Positions 55,250 to 64,000 of a DNA stretch of 64,000 nt are shown one piece after another (within the stretch, counting starts at the first letter, position 1; each line of letters opens with the position of its first letter). Origin of the DNA: Gammaproteobacteria bacterium (GTDB lineage: Bacteria > Pseudomonadota > Gammaproteobacteria > Pseudomonadales > PIVM01). The notes under the pieces are model-generated. The model saw only the letters and a list, made by a program, of their open reading frames with translations. It had not been told where the DNA came from and searched no databases. A program made the position numbers and the translations under genes. Location: contig PIVM01000001.1 in assembly GCA_003353945.1 (NCBI GenBank), positions 1-64,000 on the forward strand. Direction: 5' to 3'.

Positions 55250-56116
55250 TTAGGAAATTGCCGCTGCACCGCCAACAATTTCTGATATTTCCTGCGTGAT
55301 AGCCGCTTGGCGCGCCTTGTTATAAGCCAGCTCCAGACCGTCAATCATATCCCCGGCATTGTCTGTGGCGCTCTTCATGGCAATCATTCGCGCAGCTTGC
55401 TCACACGCACCGTTCTCTACAACCGCTTGATACACCTGGGATTCGATATAACGCGCTAGCAAACCATTCAGTAATTCTTTGTCATCTGGCTCGTAGATAT
55501 AATCCCAGTGACGTTTAACATCATCTTGAACTTCTTCTGCTTCCAACGGCAATAACTGCTGAATGCGTGGATTTTGGGTCATGGTACTGATAAATTCATT
55601 GCCAACTAAAAACAGCTTGTCAATCTTGCCATCACTGTAACCATCTAACATGACCTTAACACCACCAATCAAATCATGGATTGCCGGGTCTTCACCTAAA
55701 CCACGTACAGCTGCGACAACATTACCACCATAGCTATTAAAAAATGCTGCACCTTTTGCACCCACTAGGCACAAATCAATCTCTATCCCCTTATCATCCC
55801 AACCTTTCATGCCCTTAATAGCTGCTTTAAACATATTGATATTAAGGCCACCACATAAACCACGATCCGTCGCAACGATGATAAAACCAACTCGTTTTAC
55901 TTCTCGCTCCTGCATGAATTTGTGATGATATTCTGAGGTTGAATTGGCAATATGACCCACAGCAACGCGAATACGTTGAGAGTAGGGTTTTCCAGCCTGC
56001 ATGCGCTCCTGTGCCTTGCGCATTTTACTGGCTGCAACCATTTCCATCGCACTGGTGATTTTTTGCGTATTCTTAATACTCGAAATCTGGGTGCGAATTT
56101 CTTTTCCAACTGCCAT
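55250..56116 (-). CDS. atpG: F1 ATP synthase gamma subunit
   Basis: 288 residues, normal length. The conserved N-terminal coiled-coil helix is [35 protein letters not shown]. The C-terminal partner helix is [46 protein letters not shown]. It is the rotating shaft within F1. It stands between atpA (57 bp upstream) and atpD in the usual order. Confidence 0.98.
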   Translation of the reverse strand: MAVGKEIRTQISSIKNTQKITSAMEMVAASKMRKAQERMQAGKPYSQRIRVAVGHIANSTSEYHHKFMQEREVKRVGFIIVATDRGLCGGLNINMFKAAIKGMKGWDDKGIEIDLCLVGAKGAAFFNSYGGNVVAAVRGLGEDPAIHDLIGGVKVMLDGYSDGKIDKLFLVGNEFISTMTQNPRIQQLLPLEAEEVQDDVKRHWDYIYEPDDKELLNGLLARYIESQVYQAVVENGACEQAARMIAMKSATDNAGDMIDGLELAYNKARQAAITQEISEIVGGAAAIS

Positions 56117-56173
56117 AGTCTGTACTCTAGCAATTCAGTAGATGAAGGCAGCTAAAACTACCTTCACTGGGGT

Positions 56174-57718
56174 TTACCACGTCTGGGTTGATTTGAACTT
56201 CTCAACGATTTCCTTGAATTTTGCTTCCAAGTCGTCGTTCCAGTCACCAGTTTCAACAATACTTTTCATCATATCAGCGTTTTCGCTGTTGACGAAAGAT
56301 AGCAAGGCTGCTTCGAAGTCGCCGATCTTAGCAACATCAATATCCCTCAAATAGCCTTCATTGGCGCAATAGATCATCAAACCCATCTCCGCAATATTTT
56401 GCGGTGAATACTGTTTCTGCTTCATCTGCTCCGTAACGCGCTCTCCATGATCAAGCTGAGCTTTAGTCGCATCATCAAGGTCCGATGCAAACTGTGAGAA
56501 TGCTGCCAACTCTCGAAATTGCGCTAACGCAGTACGAATACCACCGGAAAGCTTCTTCATGATCTTGGTTTGAGCAGCACCACCCACTCGAGATACTGAA
56601 ATCCCCGCGTTCATCGCTGGTCGAATACCGGCATTGAACAAGTCTGTCTCAAGAAATATCTGCCCATCGGTGATTGAGATAACGTTTGTGGGTACAAAAG
56701 CAGAGACATCACCTGCCTGGGTTTCGATAACCGGCAAGGCAGTCAATGAACCGGTTTGTCCCTTCACTTCACCGTTAGTGAACTTCTCAACATATTCTGC
56801 ATTAACCCGAGAAGCTCGCTCTAGCAAACGTGAGTGGAGATAAAAAACATCACCTGGATAAGCCTCTCGTCCGGGTGGACGACGCAACAACAATGAAATT
56901 TGGCGATAAGCCCAAGCTTGCTTGGTCAAATCATCATAAATAATCAAGGCATCTTGACCACGGTCACGATAGTACTCGCCCATGGTGCAACCGGAAAACG
57001 GAGCCAAAAATTGCATCGCTGCAGGATCAGAGGCTGTGGCGGCAACGATAATGGTATGTTCCATCGCGCCGTGTTCTTCCAGCTTACGTACAACAGATGC
57101 GACAGATGAGGCTTTTTGGCCAACCGCAACGTAGATACACTTAATGCCCGTACCTTTCTGATTGATGATGGCATCCACGGCAATGGCGGTCTTGCCCACC
57201 TGGCGGTCACCGATAATCAATTCACGTTGTCCACGACCGATAGGAACCATTGCGTCAATGGCTTTCAAACCAATTTGCACGGGTTGTTCCACTGATTTTC
57301 GAGCAATAACGCCTGGCGCTACCTTCTCAATCGCGTCCGTCATTTTTGCATTGATCGGGCCTTTACCATCAATTGGATTTCCAAGTGCATCAACCACTCG
57401 ACCCTGCAATTCTTCACCAATCGGTACTTCCAAAATTCGATTCGTGCACTTACAAGTCTGACCTTCAGCCAGGCTTTCATAGTCTCCCAGTACCACTGCA
57501 CCAACGGAATCTCGCTCAAGGTTTAACGCCATACCGTAGACGCCGCCCTCAAATTCAATCATTTCACCGTACATCACGTCGGTTAAACCGTGAATACGAA
57601 TAATGCCGTCGGTAACACCAACAATGGTGCCTTCGTTCTTAGGCTGGGTTGACACATCGAGCTGCTCGATGCGACTTTTAATTATTTCGCTGATCTCTGA
57701 GGGATTCAGTTGCTGCAT
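56174..57718 (-). CDS. atpA: F1 ATP synthase alpha subunit
   Basis: 514 residues. [21 protein letters not shown] is the normal start. Walker A is [18 protein letters not shown], followed by [20 protein letters not shown]. The conserved arginine-finger region is [46 protein letters not shown]. It forms the non-catalytic nucleotide sites and supplies the arginine finger to the beta subunit. It follows atpH by 29 bp. Confidence 0.98.
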   Translation of the reverse strand: MQQLNPSEISEIIKSRIEQLDVSTQPKNEGTIVGVTDGIIRIHGLTDVMYGEMIEFEGGVYGMALNLERDSVGAVVLGDYESLAEGQTCKCTNRILEVPIGEELQGRVVDALGNPIDGKGPINAKMTDAIEKVAPGVIARKSVEQPVQIGLKAIDAMVPIGRGQRELIIGDRQVGKTAIAVDAIINQKGTGIKCIYVAVGQKASSVASVVRKLEEHGAMEHTIIVAATASDPAAMQFLAPFSGCTMGEYYRDRGQDALIIYDDLTKQAWAYRQISLLLRRPPGREAYPGDVFYLHSRLLERASRVNAEYVEKFTNGEVKGQTGSLTALPVIETQAGDVSAFVPTNVISITDGQIFLETDLFNAGIRPAMNAGISVSRVGGAAQTKIMKKLSGGIRTALAQFRELAAFSQFASDLDDATKAQLDHGERVTEQMKQKQYSPQNIAEMGLMIYCANEGYLRDIDVAKIGDFEAALLSFVNSENADMMKSIVETGDWNDDLEAKFKEIVEKFKSTQTW

Positions 57719-57747
57719 GCGCTTGTCCTCAATCCTAAACTGTCTTA

Positions 57748-58284
57748 TTAGGAGTTCATTGTCTCGGCTAATTTTTTCAGTTTTCCACGAACAGAAGCAT
57801 CAATCACTTGATTTTCTGCCCGGATAAACACGCCACCAATTAGAGTTTTGTCGGTGGTCGCCTCTATATTTACAGTGCGGCCCAACATCTTACTCAATAC
57901 TGTGGCGAGCGTTTGCTGTTGTGCTTCGGTTACATCGAAAGCTGACTGCAATTCAATATCAACAGTTTTATCTTTCTGTCGTTTTAATTGCTCAAATAGC
58001 TCAACTATCTCTGGAATCAGGGTAAGCCGATGGTTTTCGGCAAGAACGCCAATAAAGTTCTTGCCCTGATCATTAAGCCTGCCATCACACACATCAATAA
58101 AGAGTGTCGCTTTTTCAGTCGCCGTTAATGCAGGATTGCTAATATAGTTTTGAACCAACTCGTGTTCAGAAACTATTTTACTAACCTGCAGCATCGCTGA
58201 CCATTCAAGTAAATTTTCCTTTTGGTCCGCTGCCTCAAAAGCCGCTCTTGCGTATGGTCTGGCCAAGGTAATCAATTCTGCCAT
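57748..58284 (-). CDS. atpH: F1 ATP synthase delta subunit
   Basis: 178 residues, the OSCP/delta family. N-terminal [28 protein letters not shown] is the six-helix head that binds the alpha N-termini. C-terminal [29 protein letters not shown] is the conserved end. It joins the F1 head to the peripheral stalk (b subunit). It follows atpF by 11 bp in the operon. Confidence 0.97.
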   Translation of the reverse strand: MAELITLARPYARAAFEAADQKENLLEWSAMLQVSKIVSEHELVQNYISNPALTATEKATLFIDVCDGRLNDQGKNFIGVLAENHRLTLIPEIVELFEQLKRQKDKTVDIELQSAFDVTEAQQQTLATVLSKMLGRTVNIEATTDKTLIGGVFIRAENQVIDASVRGKLKKLAETMNS

Positions 58285-58295
58285 GGTAAACCTCT

Positions 58296-58766
58296 TTAGA
58301 GTTCTGCTGCCAACTTATCTAGCAACTCGCTATGCTTGGCTGCATCAATAGAGGATCCCAATATCTTCTCTGCGCCTGCCAGAGCGATTGCGGAAACATC
58401 TCTGCGCAACGATTCGCGCGCTCGATTTCGTTCCTGATCAATCTCTGATTCTGCTAACACAATTAATCGCTCACCTTCTTCACGCGCCTGTTCTTTGGCT
58501 TCATCAATAATCTGCGAAGAACGCTTGTTTGCCATATCGATGATATTCGCTGCTTCGGCCTTGGCATCACGCAACTTTTGCGCTGCCTTGTCTTTTGCCA
58601 GATCAAGATCCTGAGCAGCTCTGTCTGCTGCCGACAAACCTTCTTCAATGGCTTTTTGACGTGCCTCCATCGCTGCTAGGATGGGGGGCCAAATAAAACG
58701 CATGACAAGGTAAACGAATACACCAAATGCAATCATTTGGCCTATAAACGTTAAATTAAAATTCAC
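58296..58766 (-). CDS. atpF: Fo ATP synthase subunit b
   Basis: 156 residues. One N-terminal transmembrane helix (LTFIGQMIAFGVFVYLVMRFIWPPI) is followed by a long charged coiled coil (EGLSAADRAAQDLDLAKDKAAQKLRDAKAEA) and a C-terminal part rich in Ala, Glu and Arg. It is the peripheral stalk that stops F1 turning. It lies 45 bp after atpE. Confidence 0.97.
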   Translation of the reverse strand: MNFNLTFIGQMIAFGVFVYLVMRFIWPPILAAMEARQKAIEEGLSAADRAAQDLDLAKDKAAQKLRDAKAEAANIIDMANKRSSQIIDEAKEQAREEGERLIVLAESEIDQERNRARESLRRDVSAIALAGAEKILGSSIDAAKHSELLDKLAAEL

Positions 58767-58811
58767 ACCGATCCTCCTTCAGATGGATTCGAAATCGTGG
58801 TGTTAATTTTC

Positions 58812-59066
<255 letters not shown>

Positions 59067-59092
59067 TTAGATGAACAGTTAGTTTAAAACGA

Positions 59093-60034
<942 letters not shown>

Positions 60035-60062
60035 TCAAACCCTGTAGTGATCAACTTACTTC

Positions 60063-60482
60063 TTAGCTATTTCTAGGCCGCTCTATACGTTTTCTGTCAT
60101 GGAATAACAGCAACACCGCGTTTGCGAGCAATGCAATAACAAACGCGATAAACAGCGCAAAGATATTTAAAGGATGGATTCCTATAAATACTGCACCAAA
60201 TAATAAGGCCGTTAACAACAGCTTGGTTATTTCACCCTTGTAGAACGAGCGAACTATCTGATGTACATCACCTGCTGTTGAGTCTGCAAAAGCGCTTCGG
60301 ACAAAAAACAGATTTGGTATTAAAAAAATCAACACACCCAATATTGCTGAGTATGTCGCTACCAAATCCACCCACAAAAAGCTAAACGCTAAAATCATCG
60401 CGAGTATAAGTTGCCATAAAAGCAGCTTAGTTACAGATGGGCGATAGATATGGTGCCACTTTGTCTCGTGCCACTTCTTCAT
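60063..60482 (-). CDS. atpI: ATP synthase accessory protein AtpI
   Basis: 139 residues with four hydrophobic helices: VTKLLLWQLILAMILAFSFLWVD, TYSAILGVLIFLIPNLFFV, ITKLLLTALLFGAVFIGI and FALFIAFVIALLANAVLLLF. The start MKKWHETKWHHIYRP is basic and aromatic. AtpI is usually the first gene of the atp operon and helps c-ring assembly or Mg2+ handling; it is not part of the enzyme. The operon promoter lies about 150 bases upstream. Confidence 0.93.
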   Translation of the reverse strand: MKKWHETKWHHIYRPSVTKLLLWQLILAMILAFSFLWVDLVATYSAILGVLIFLIPNLFFVRSAFADSTAGDVHQIVRSFYKGEITKLLLTALLFGAVFIGIHPLNIFALFIAFVIALLANAVLLLFHDRKRIERPRNS

Positions 60483-60884
60483 ATCTAATAACCCATCTAC
60501 ACTCAGCAGTCTATCTAGAAAGCCTTTGTGCTATTAATTCTCGCTGACGTTTTGAATATCGCGTTACGACTAGCTTACACGCTTTTTGAAAGATGAATTC
60601 AGAATGTACTATCAATTCAAGCGCGGCAAATTATATTGATTTAGCAAACTACATTCAACTAAAAATACAGGTTTTTCGTTGTGATCAGTTATCAGTTAAT
60701 TTAACAACATCATATTTTAGAAAGAGCTTGTTTTTTTAACCCGTGATCGTAAAAGAATAAAAACTGGAAAACTGGAAGATCTCTGAGGAAAGATATTGTT
60801 AACCTATTGAAAGAAATAACAAAATCATAAAACTATATTCAAGTATGTTGATAAGTTTTGGCTGTATAAAAGGAAATGTGATTG
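60483..60884. other. 402-bp spacer with atp promoter
   Basis: This AT-rich region between atpI and parB holds the best promoter I see in the window (60630-60658), then an approximately 140-base leader to atpI. The parB-side half (60700-60884) has no gene and no obvious terminator. I looked for a parS-like 16-bp palindrome (TGTTTCACGTGAAACA) and found none. Confidence 0.7.
60630..60658 (-). promoter_or_regulatory. Predicted sigma-70 promoter for the atp operon
   Basis: On the minus strand TTGAAT (60658-60653, four of six consensus matches) is followed after exactly 17 bases by TATAAT (60635-60630, six of six). The DNA just downstream is GC-rich (TTTGCCGCGC), a type of discriminator often seen at growth-rate-controlled promoters. 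It lies about 150 bases ahead of atpI. Confidence 0.75.
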
Positions 60885-61772
60885 CTATTTGATGTGATTT
60901 AATATTCCATCCAATTCATCCAGGCTATTATATTTGAGCACCAATTTACCTTTACCTTTGACCGTATGCTGAATCATTACCGGTGCACCAATGCGTTCAG
61001 AGAGTTTTTCTTCCAGTTGTTTAATATCTGCACTCTTTACAAACACTTGTTTTTTATCTTCTGTCTGAGTCTGAAGACGACGAACAAGAGATTCTGTCTG
61101 TCGAACCGATAAACCTTTAGCAACAACCGTTTTGGCCGCTTCAATTTGATCATTCTCTGATAATGCTAGAAGCGCCCTGGCATGACCCATTTCAAGATCA
61201 CCGTGTTCCAGTAATCGACGAACTTCCTCTTTCAAATTCATTAGGCGCAGCAAATTGGTCACTGTTGTACGGGATTTGCCCACAGCGTCCGCCACCTGCT
61301 GCTGAGTCAATTCAAATTCCTGTTGCAAACGCAGAAGTGCAGTGGCCTCTTCTACCGGATTAAGATCTTCTCGTTGAATATTTTCAATTAACGCCATCGC
61401 TACGGCAGCATCGTCTGGCACATCGCGAATAATTACCGGAATATTATCCAAACCGGCCAATTGGCAGGCCCGCCAACGCCGCTCTCCGGCAATAATCTCG
61501 TATCGGTTTTGTTCAGCAATTGGTCTGACGACTATCGGCTGCATCACTCCCTGTAATTTGATACTGGCGGCCAACTCTTCCAATGCCTGGGGATGCATGT
61601 CCTTTCTGGGTTGGTACTTACCCCGCTGAATATACTCCAATGGAAGTTCATTAAGATTACCGCTATTTTTCTCTTCCGACTCAACTATAGGAGCAGTTTC
61701 TACTAAAGGACTTTGCGTACTCGCCAGTAAAGCATCTAAACCTCTACCCAGACCTCTTTTCTTAGCCGCCAT
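60885..61772 (-). CDS. parB: Chromosome partitioning protein ParB
   Basis: 295 residues, the usual length. N-terminal KKRGLGRGLDALLA is the typical ParA-stimulating tail. LPLEYIQRGKYQPRKDMHPQALEELAASIKLQGVMQPIVV and YEIIAGERRWRACQLAGL make the ParB/Srx CTP-binding domain. The helix-turn-helix LTQQQVADAVGKSRTTVTNLLRLM binds parS. The C-terminal ~45 residues (LEEKLSERIGAPVMIQHTVKGKGKLVLKYNS) form the dimerisation part. Downstream of parA by 26 bp. Confidence 0.97.
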   Translation of the reverse strand: MAAKKRGLGRGLDALLASTQSPLVETAPIVESEEKNSGNLNELPLEYIQRGKYQPRKDMHPQALEELAASIKLQGVMQPIVVRPIAEQNRYEIIAGERRWRACQLAGLDNIPVIIRDVPDDAAVAMALIENIQREDLNPVEEATALLRLQQEFELTQQQVADAVGKSRTTVTNLLRLMNLKEEVRRLLEHGDLEMGHARALLALSENDQIEAAKTVVAKGLSVRQTESLVRRLQTQTEDKKQVFVKSADIKQLEEKLSERIGAPVMIQHTVKGKGKLVLKYNSLDELDGILNHIK

Positions 61773-61798
61773 CTCTCTACTCTGCCTTTCGCAAACGT

Positions 61799-62599
61799 TT
61801 ATTCTTCAGTTTCCATCTCAGGTTCTTTTGCTTTTATTTCGGCTCTGCGTAATATTTCACCAGCCAATACCAGATACGCCTTGGCTCCACGAGAATTTTT
61901 GTCATAACTTAAGGCCGGTAATCCATGACTGGGCGCTTCAGCTAACCTGACATTACGAGGAATACAGGTACGGTATACTTGATCACCAAAATGTTTGATT
62001 AATTGTTTGGAGACTTCTCGTGTCAAACTATTACGTGGATCATACATAGTGCGCAAAATCCCGGCAATTTCCAATTTTGGATTAACAACTTCAGAAATCC
62101 TGGAGATGGTATTGAGCAAGTCAGTCAATCCTTCCAAGGCATAATATTCACACTGCATCGGAATAAGAACTTTGTCAGCCGCACATAACCCATTGATTGT
62201 TAGCATATTTAACGATGGCGGACAGTCAATAATGATGTAGTCATACTCATTAATCACGCGTTGTAGTGCTCTGCGTAACCTCGTTTCTCTCGCTAAAGCA
62301 TCCAATAGCTGTACTTCAGCAGCCGTCAGGTCCGCATTGCCTGGGAGCATATCGTAATTACCCACATATGAACGAATCCGACTTTCCTCTACCGTGGATT
62401 GCTCAACGAGTACATCATAAGTGCTCAGTTCCAACTCTTGTTTGTCAATACCACTGCCCATAGTGGCATTACCCTGAGGATCCAGATCAACGAGCAATAC
62501 TCTTTTTTTGGTAGCTGACAAGGAAGCAGACAAGTTGACTGCAGTGGTGGTCTTGGCTACTCCACCTTTTTGATTAGCTACTGCAAAAATTTTACCCAC
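61799..62599 (-). CDS. parA: Chromosome partitioning ATPase ParA
   Basis: 266 residues from GTG 62599, supported by AGGAAG six bases upstream; the frame is open to 62635 but that would overlap the rsmG end. Deviant Walker A: ANQKGGVAKTTTAVNLSASL near the N-terminus. Walker B-type IDCPPSLNMLTING and PMQCEYYALEGL are present. ATP-dependent ParA waves move ParB-parS complexes to cell ends. It is coupled to parB (26 bp). Confidence 0.97.
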   Translation of the reverse strand: MGKIFAVANQKGGVAKTTTAVNLSASLSATKKRVLLVDLDPQGNATMGSGIDKQELELSTYDVLVEQSTVEESRIRSYVGNYDMLPGNADLTAAEVQLLDALARETRLRRALQRVINEYDYIIIDCPPSLNMLTINGLCAADKVLIPMQCEYYALEGLTDLLNTISRISEVVNPKLEIAGILRTMYDPRNSLTREVSKQLIKHFGDQVYRTCIPRNVRLAEAPSHGLPALSYDKNSRGAKAYLVLAGEILRRAEIKAKEPEMETEE

Positions 62600-62635
62600 C
62601 GCGAACTTCCTATTATTTGCTAGCTTAATTAACAA

Positions 62636-63262
62636 TCAGGGCTGTGATCGGCAAATAACAATGAGATGCCGATCACCAATGACGCCTGGCACCCTGAGTT
62701 CATGGAAACGCTCGACATTAAATCCTTTTGGTAGATCCCTCAACTCTTTTTGTGGATATTGGCCCTTCATGGCAAAAAAGTGCCCCTTATAATCACATAA
62801 GGGCGCAGTATACTCGATCATCTGTGACAAGGATGCATAAGCGCGGCTGAGTACAGAATCAAATAATACAGCGGGTTTGTATGACTCTGCTCTGCAATGA
62901 ACCACCTTGATATTATCCAATTCCAGTTCTGTCTTAACCTGAAGTAAAAATCGTGTGCGCTTGGCGTTAGAGTCAAGTAAGGTAAAAACCTTGTCTGGCA
63001 TAGCAACCGCCAGGGGAATACCCGGCAATCCCGCACCTGATCCAACATCAACAAAACGGTCACCAGACAAATAGGGCAAGACACTTAAGCTATCAAGTAA
63101 ATGCAGAGACACCCTATCAGCAGCTGATTCAACGGCTGTGAGATTATAGGTATGATTCCATTTTTCCAGTAACTGCAGGTATCGTATTAGCTTCTCCTGC
63201 TGCCGCTTATCCAATGACAGTGATAATTCCGCTAGACCACTGTCTAATAATCTGTCCAACAT
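62636..63262 (-). CDS. rsmG: 16S rRNA (guanine(527)-N7)-methyltransferase
   Basis: 208 residues, standard RsmG/GidB length. LLEKWNHTYNLTAVESAADRVSLHLLDSLSVLPYL is the family N-terminal part. VDVGSGAGLPGIPLAVAMP is the SAM motif I. VVHCRAESYKP and VLSRAYASLSQMIEYTAPL follow the family pattern. It methylates G527 of 16S rRNA; loss gives low-level streptomycin resistance in some bacteria. Between mnmG and parA, the usual place. Confidence 0.97.
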   Translation of the reverse strand: MLDRLLDSGLAELSLSLDKRQQEKLIRYLQLLEKWNHTYNLTAVESAADRVSLHLLDSLSVLPYLSGDRFVDVGSGAGLPGIPLAVAMPDKVFTLLDSNAKRTRFLLQVKTELELDNIKVVHCRAESYKPAVLFDSVLSRAYASLSQMIEYTAPLCDYKGHFFAMKGQYPQKELRDLPKGFNVERFHELRVPGVIGDRHLIVICRSQP

Positions 63263-63278
63263 TGTTTACCCGAATGAT

Positions 63279-64000
63279 TTAGGCAGTTTTTTTATCAACA
63301 ACGCCATTTTTTTTTAAAAATATCAGTAACAAAGAAACAGCAGCAGGTGTAATTCCCGATATTCTGGATGCTTGCCCTAATGTTTCTGGTCTTGCCTCCG
63401 TCAGTTTTTGTTGAACCTCATTGGAGAGACCAGAAATGCCACTGTAATCAAAGGAATCGGGCAAAAGCGTATTTTCATAGCGCAGTAATTTTTTTACTTC
63501 ATCCCGTTGTCGGTTAATGTAACCAGCATACTTCACTTCGATTTCAATTTGCTCAGACACTTGTGCTGCAACCCCATCGCCACCACAAACCGTTGAAATT
63601 GTCTGATAGCTGATTTCTGGTCGTTTCAGTAAATCGATCAGCTTGTATTCCCTGCTTAAGGGTTTTTCCAGCACATTATTCAGAGCGATAGCTTGTTCAC
63701 TACCGGCTTTAACCCAGGTGTTGTTTAGGCGCGATGTCTCGCGTTCAATTGATTCTCGTTTTTTACAATAGCATTGCCATTGCAGATCACCCACCAAACC
63801 CAACTCACGTCCTTTTTCTGTTAATCGTAGATCAGCATTATCTTCACGCAGCAATAAGCGATATTCCGCCCGACTCGTGAACATTCGGTAAGGCTCCACC
63901 GTGCCAGAAGTGATCAGATCGTCCACCATTACACCAATATACGCCTCTTCTCGCCCAGGACACCAAGCTTCTAATTTTTGCACACATTGAGCTGCATTCA
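63279..64000 (-). CDS. mnmG: tRNA uridine-5-carboxymethylaminomethyl synthesis enzyme MnmG, 3' part
   Basis: The frame is open to the right edge (64000), so the N-terminal two thirds lie outside. The visible 240 residues begin [28 protein letters not shown] and continue [34 protein letters not shown], highly typical of MnmG. The C-terminal helical region has [29 protein letters not shown] and [28 protein letters not shown], the tRNA- and MnmE-binding part. With MnmE it adds the cmnm5 group to U34 of certain tRNAs. It is 16 bp upstream of rsmG. Confidence 0.97.
   Translation of the reverse strand, partial: NAAQCVQKLEAWCPGREEAYIGVMVDDLITSGTVEPYRMFTSRAEYRLLLREDNADLRLTEKGRELGLVGDLQWQCYCKKRESIERETSRLNNTWVKAGSEQAIALNNVLEKPLSREYKLIDLLKRPEISYQTISTVCGGDGVAAQVSEQIEIEVKYAGYINRQRDEVKKLLRYENTLLPDSFDYSGISGLSNEVQQKLTEARPETLGQASRISGITPAAVSLLLIFLKKNGVVDKKTA

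Noticed and set aside
60483..60884. Expected parS site near parAB
   Set aside because: No copy of the 16-bp palindrome was found in this spacer; half-site-like GTTTCACG words elsewhere (near 13962 and 16269) lie within or beside genes and are not full sites.
62748..62756. DnaA-box-like TGTGGATAT inside rsmG
   Set aside because: A single relaxed match inside a coding region is not an origin; the origin is expected beyond the right edge.

Overview
The window is chromosomal DNA from a Gram-negative gammaproteobacterium. The evidence is the right-hand gene order (mnmG-rsmG-parA-parB-atpIBEFHAGDC-glmU-glmS, the conserved arrangement beside the replication origin), heptose-type LPS genes (hldE, a WaaF-type heptosyltransferase, an LpxL-type lipid A acyltransferase), and a FabY-type ketoacyl-ACP synthase of the Pseudomonas kind. 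Base composition is moderate (about 45% GC by eye). I would guess a marine, heterotrophic Cellvibrionales-like lineage, but nothing here fixes the species. No tRNA, rRNA, CRISPR array, prophage or intact insertion sequence was seen.

Left third (1-31.5 kb): a mosaic of small transcription units. It starts with the 3' part of a large secreted FG-GAP/VCBS-repeat protein, and a related lipoprotein lies at 13.1-16.0 kb. Between them are small hypothetical proteins, a three-gene set (SRPBCC protein, nitroreductase, dienoyl-CoA isomerase), a PilZ protein, fabY with a divergent AraC-type regulator, a thiolase and bioA. Then follow yjbQ, ytfJ, a TetR regulator, a lipoprotein, a DUF3604/PHP-like exported protein, a periplasmic solute-binding protein, an SDR dehydrogenase, a signal-peptide protein made of 11-residue repeats, a type-B carboxylesterase lipoprotein, an MFS transporter, an HDOD-GAF protein, a tiny lipoprotein, an acetoacetate-decarboxylase-like protein and a membrane GGDEF protein. 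Lipid and CoA metabolism and c-di-GMP signalling are the recurring themes.

Middle (31.5-50 kb): envelope glycan and LPS genes. These are a two-gene heptosyltransferase unit with overlapping reading frames, a B12-binding radical SAM enzyme, hldE, two SAM methyltransferases, a tightly overlapping operon (GT4 glycosyltransferase, methyltransferase, alpha/alpha-toroid protein), rmlD without its rmlABC partners, an LpxL-type acyltransferase, an LTA-synthase/sulfatase-fold membrane enzyme, a GT-C type membrane glycosyltransferase and another GT4 enzyme. This part contains the clearest gene decay: a broken surface-polysaccharide-type gene at 46.37-46.87 kb, a probable reading-frame relic near 48.7 kb, and one copy of a 43-bp dispersed repeat.

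Right (50-64 kb): housekeeping genes, all on the minus strand. mnmG (partial) and rsmG modify tRNA and rRNA; parA and parB segregate the origin; the complete nine-gene F1Fo ATP synthase operon has a good sigma-70 promoter ahead of atpI and a strong terminator after atpC; glmU and glmS make UDP-GlcNAc for peptidoglycan and LPS.

The window is mostly ordinary. The parts most worth a second look are the glycosyltransferase/methyltransferase/toroid operon, the paired VCBS proteins, the 11-mer repeat protein and the decayed envelope genes.
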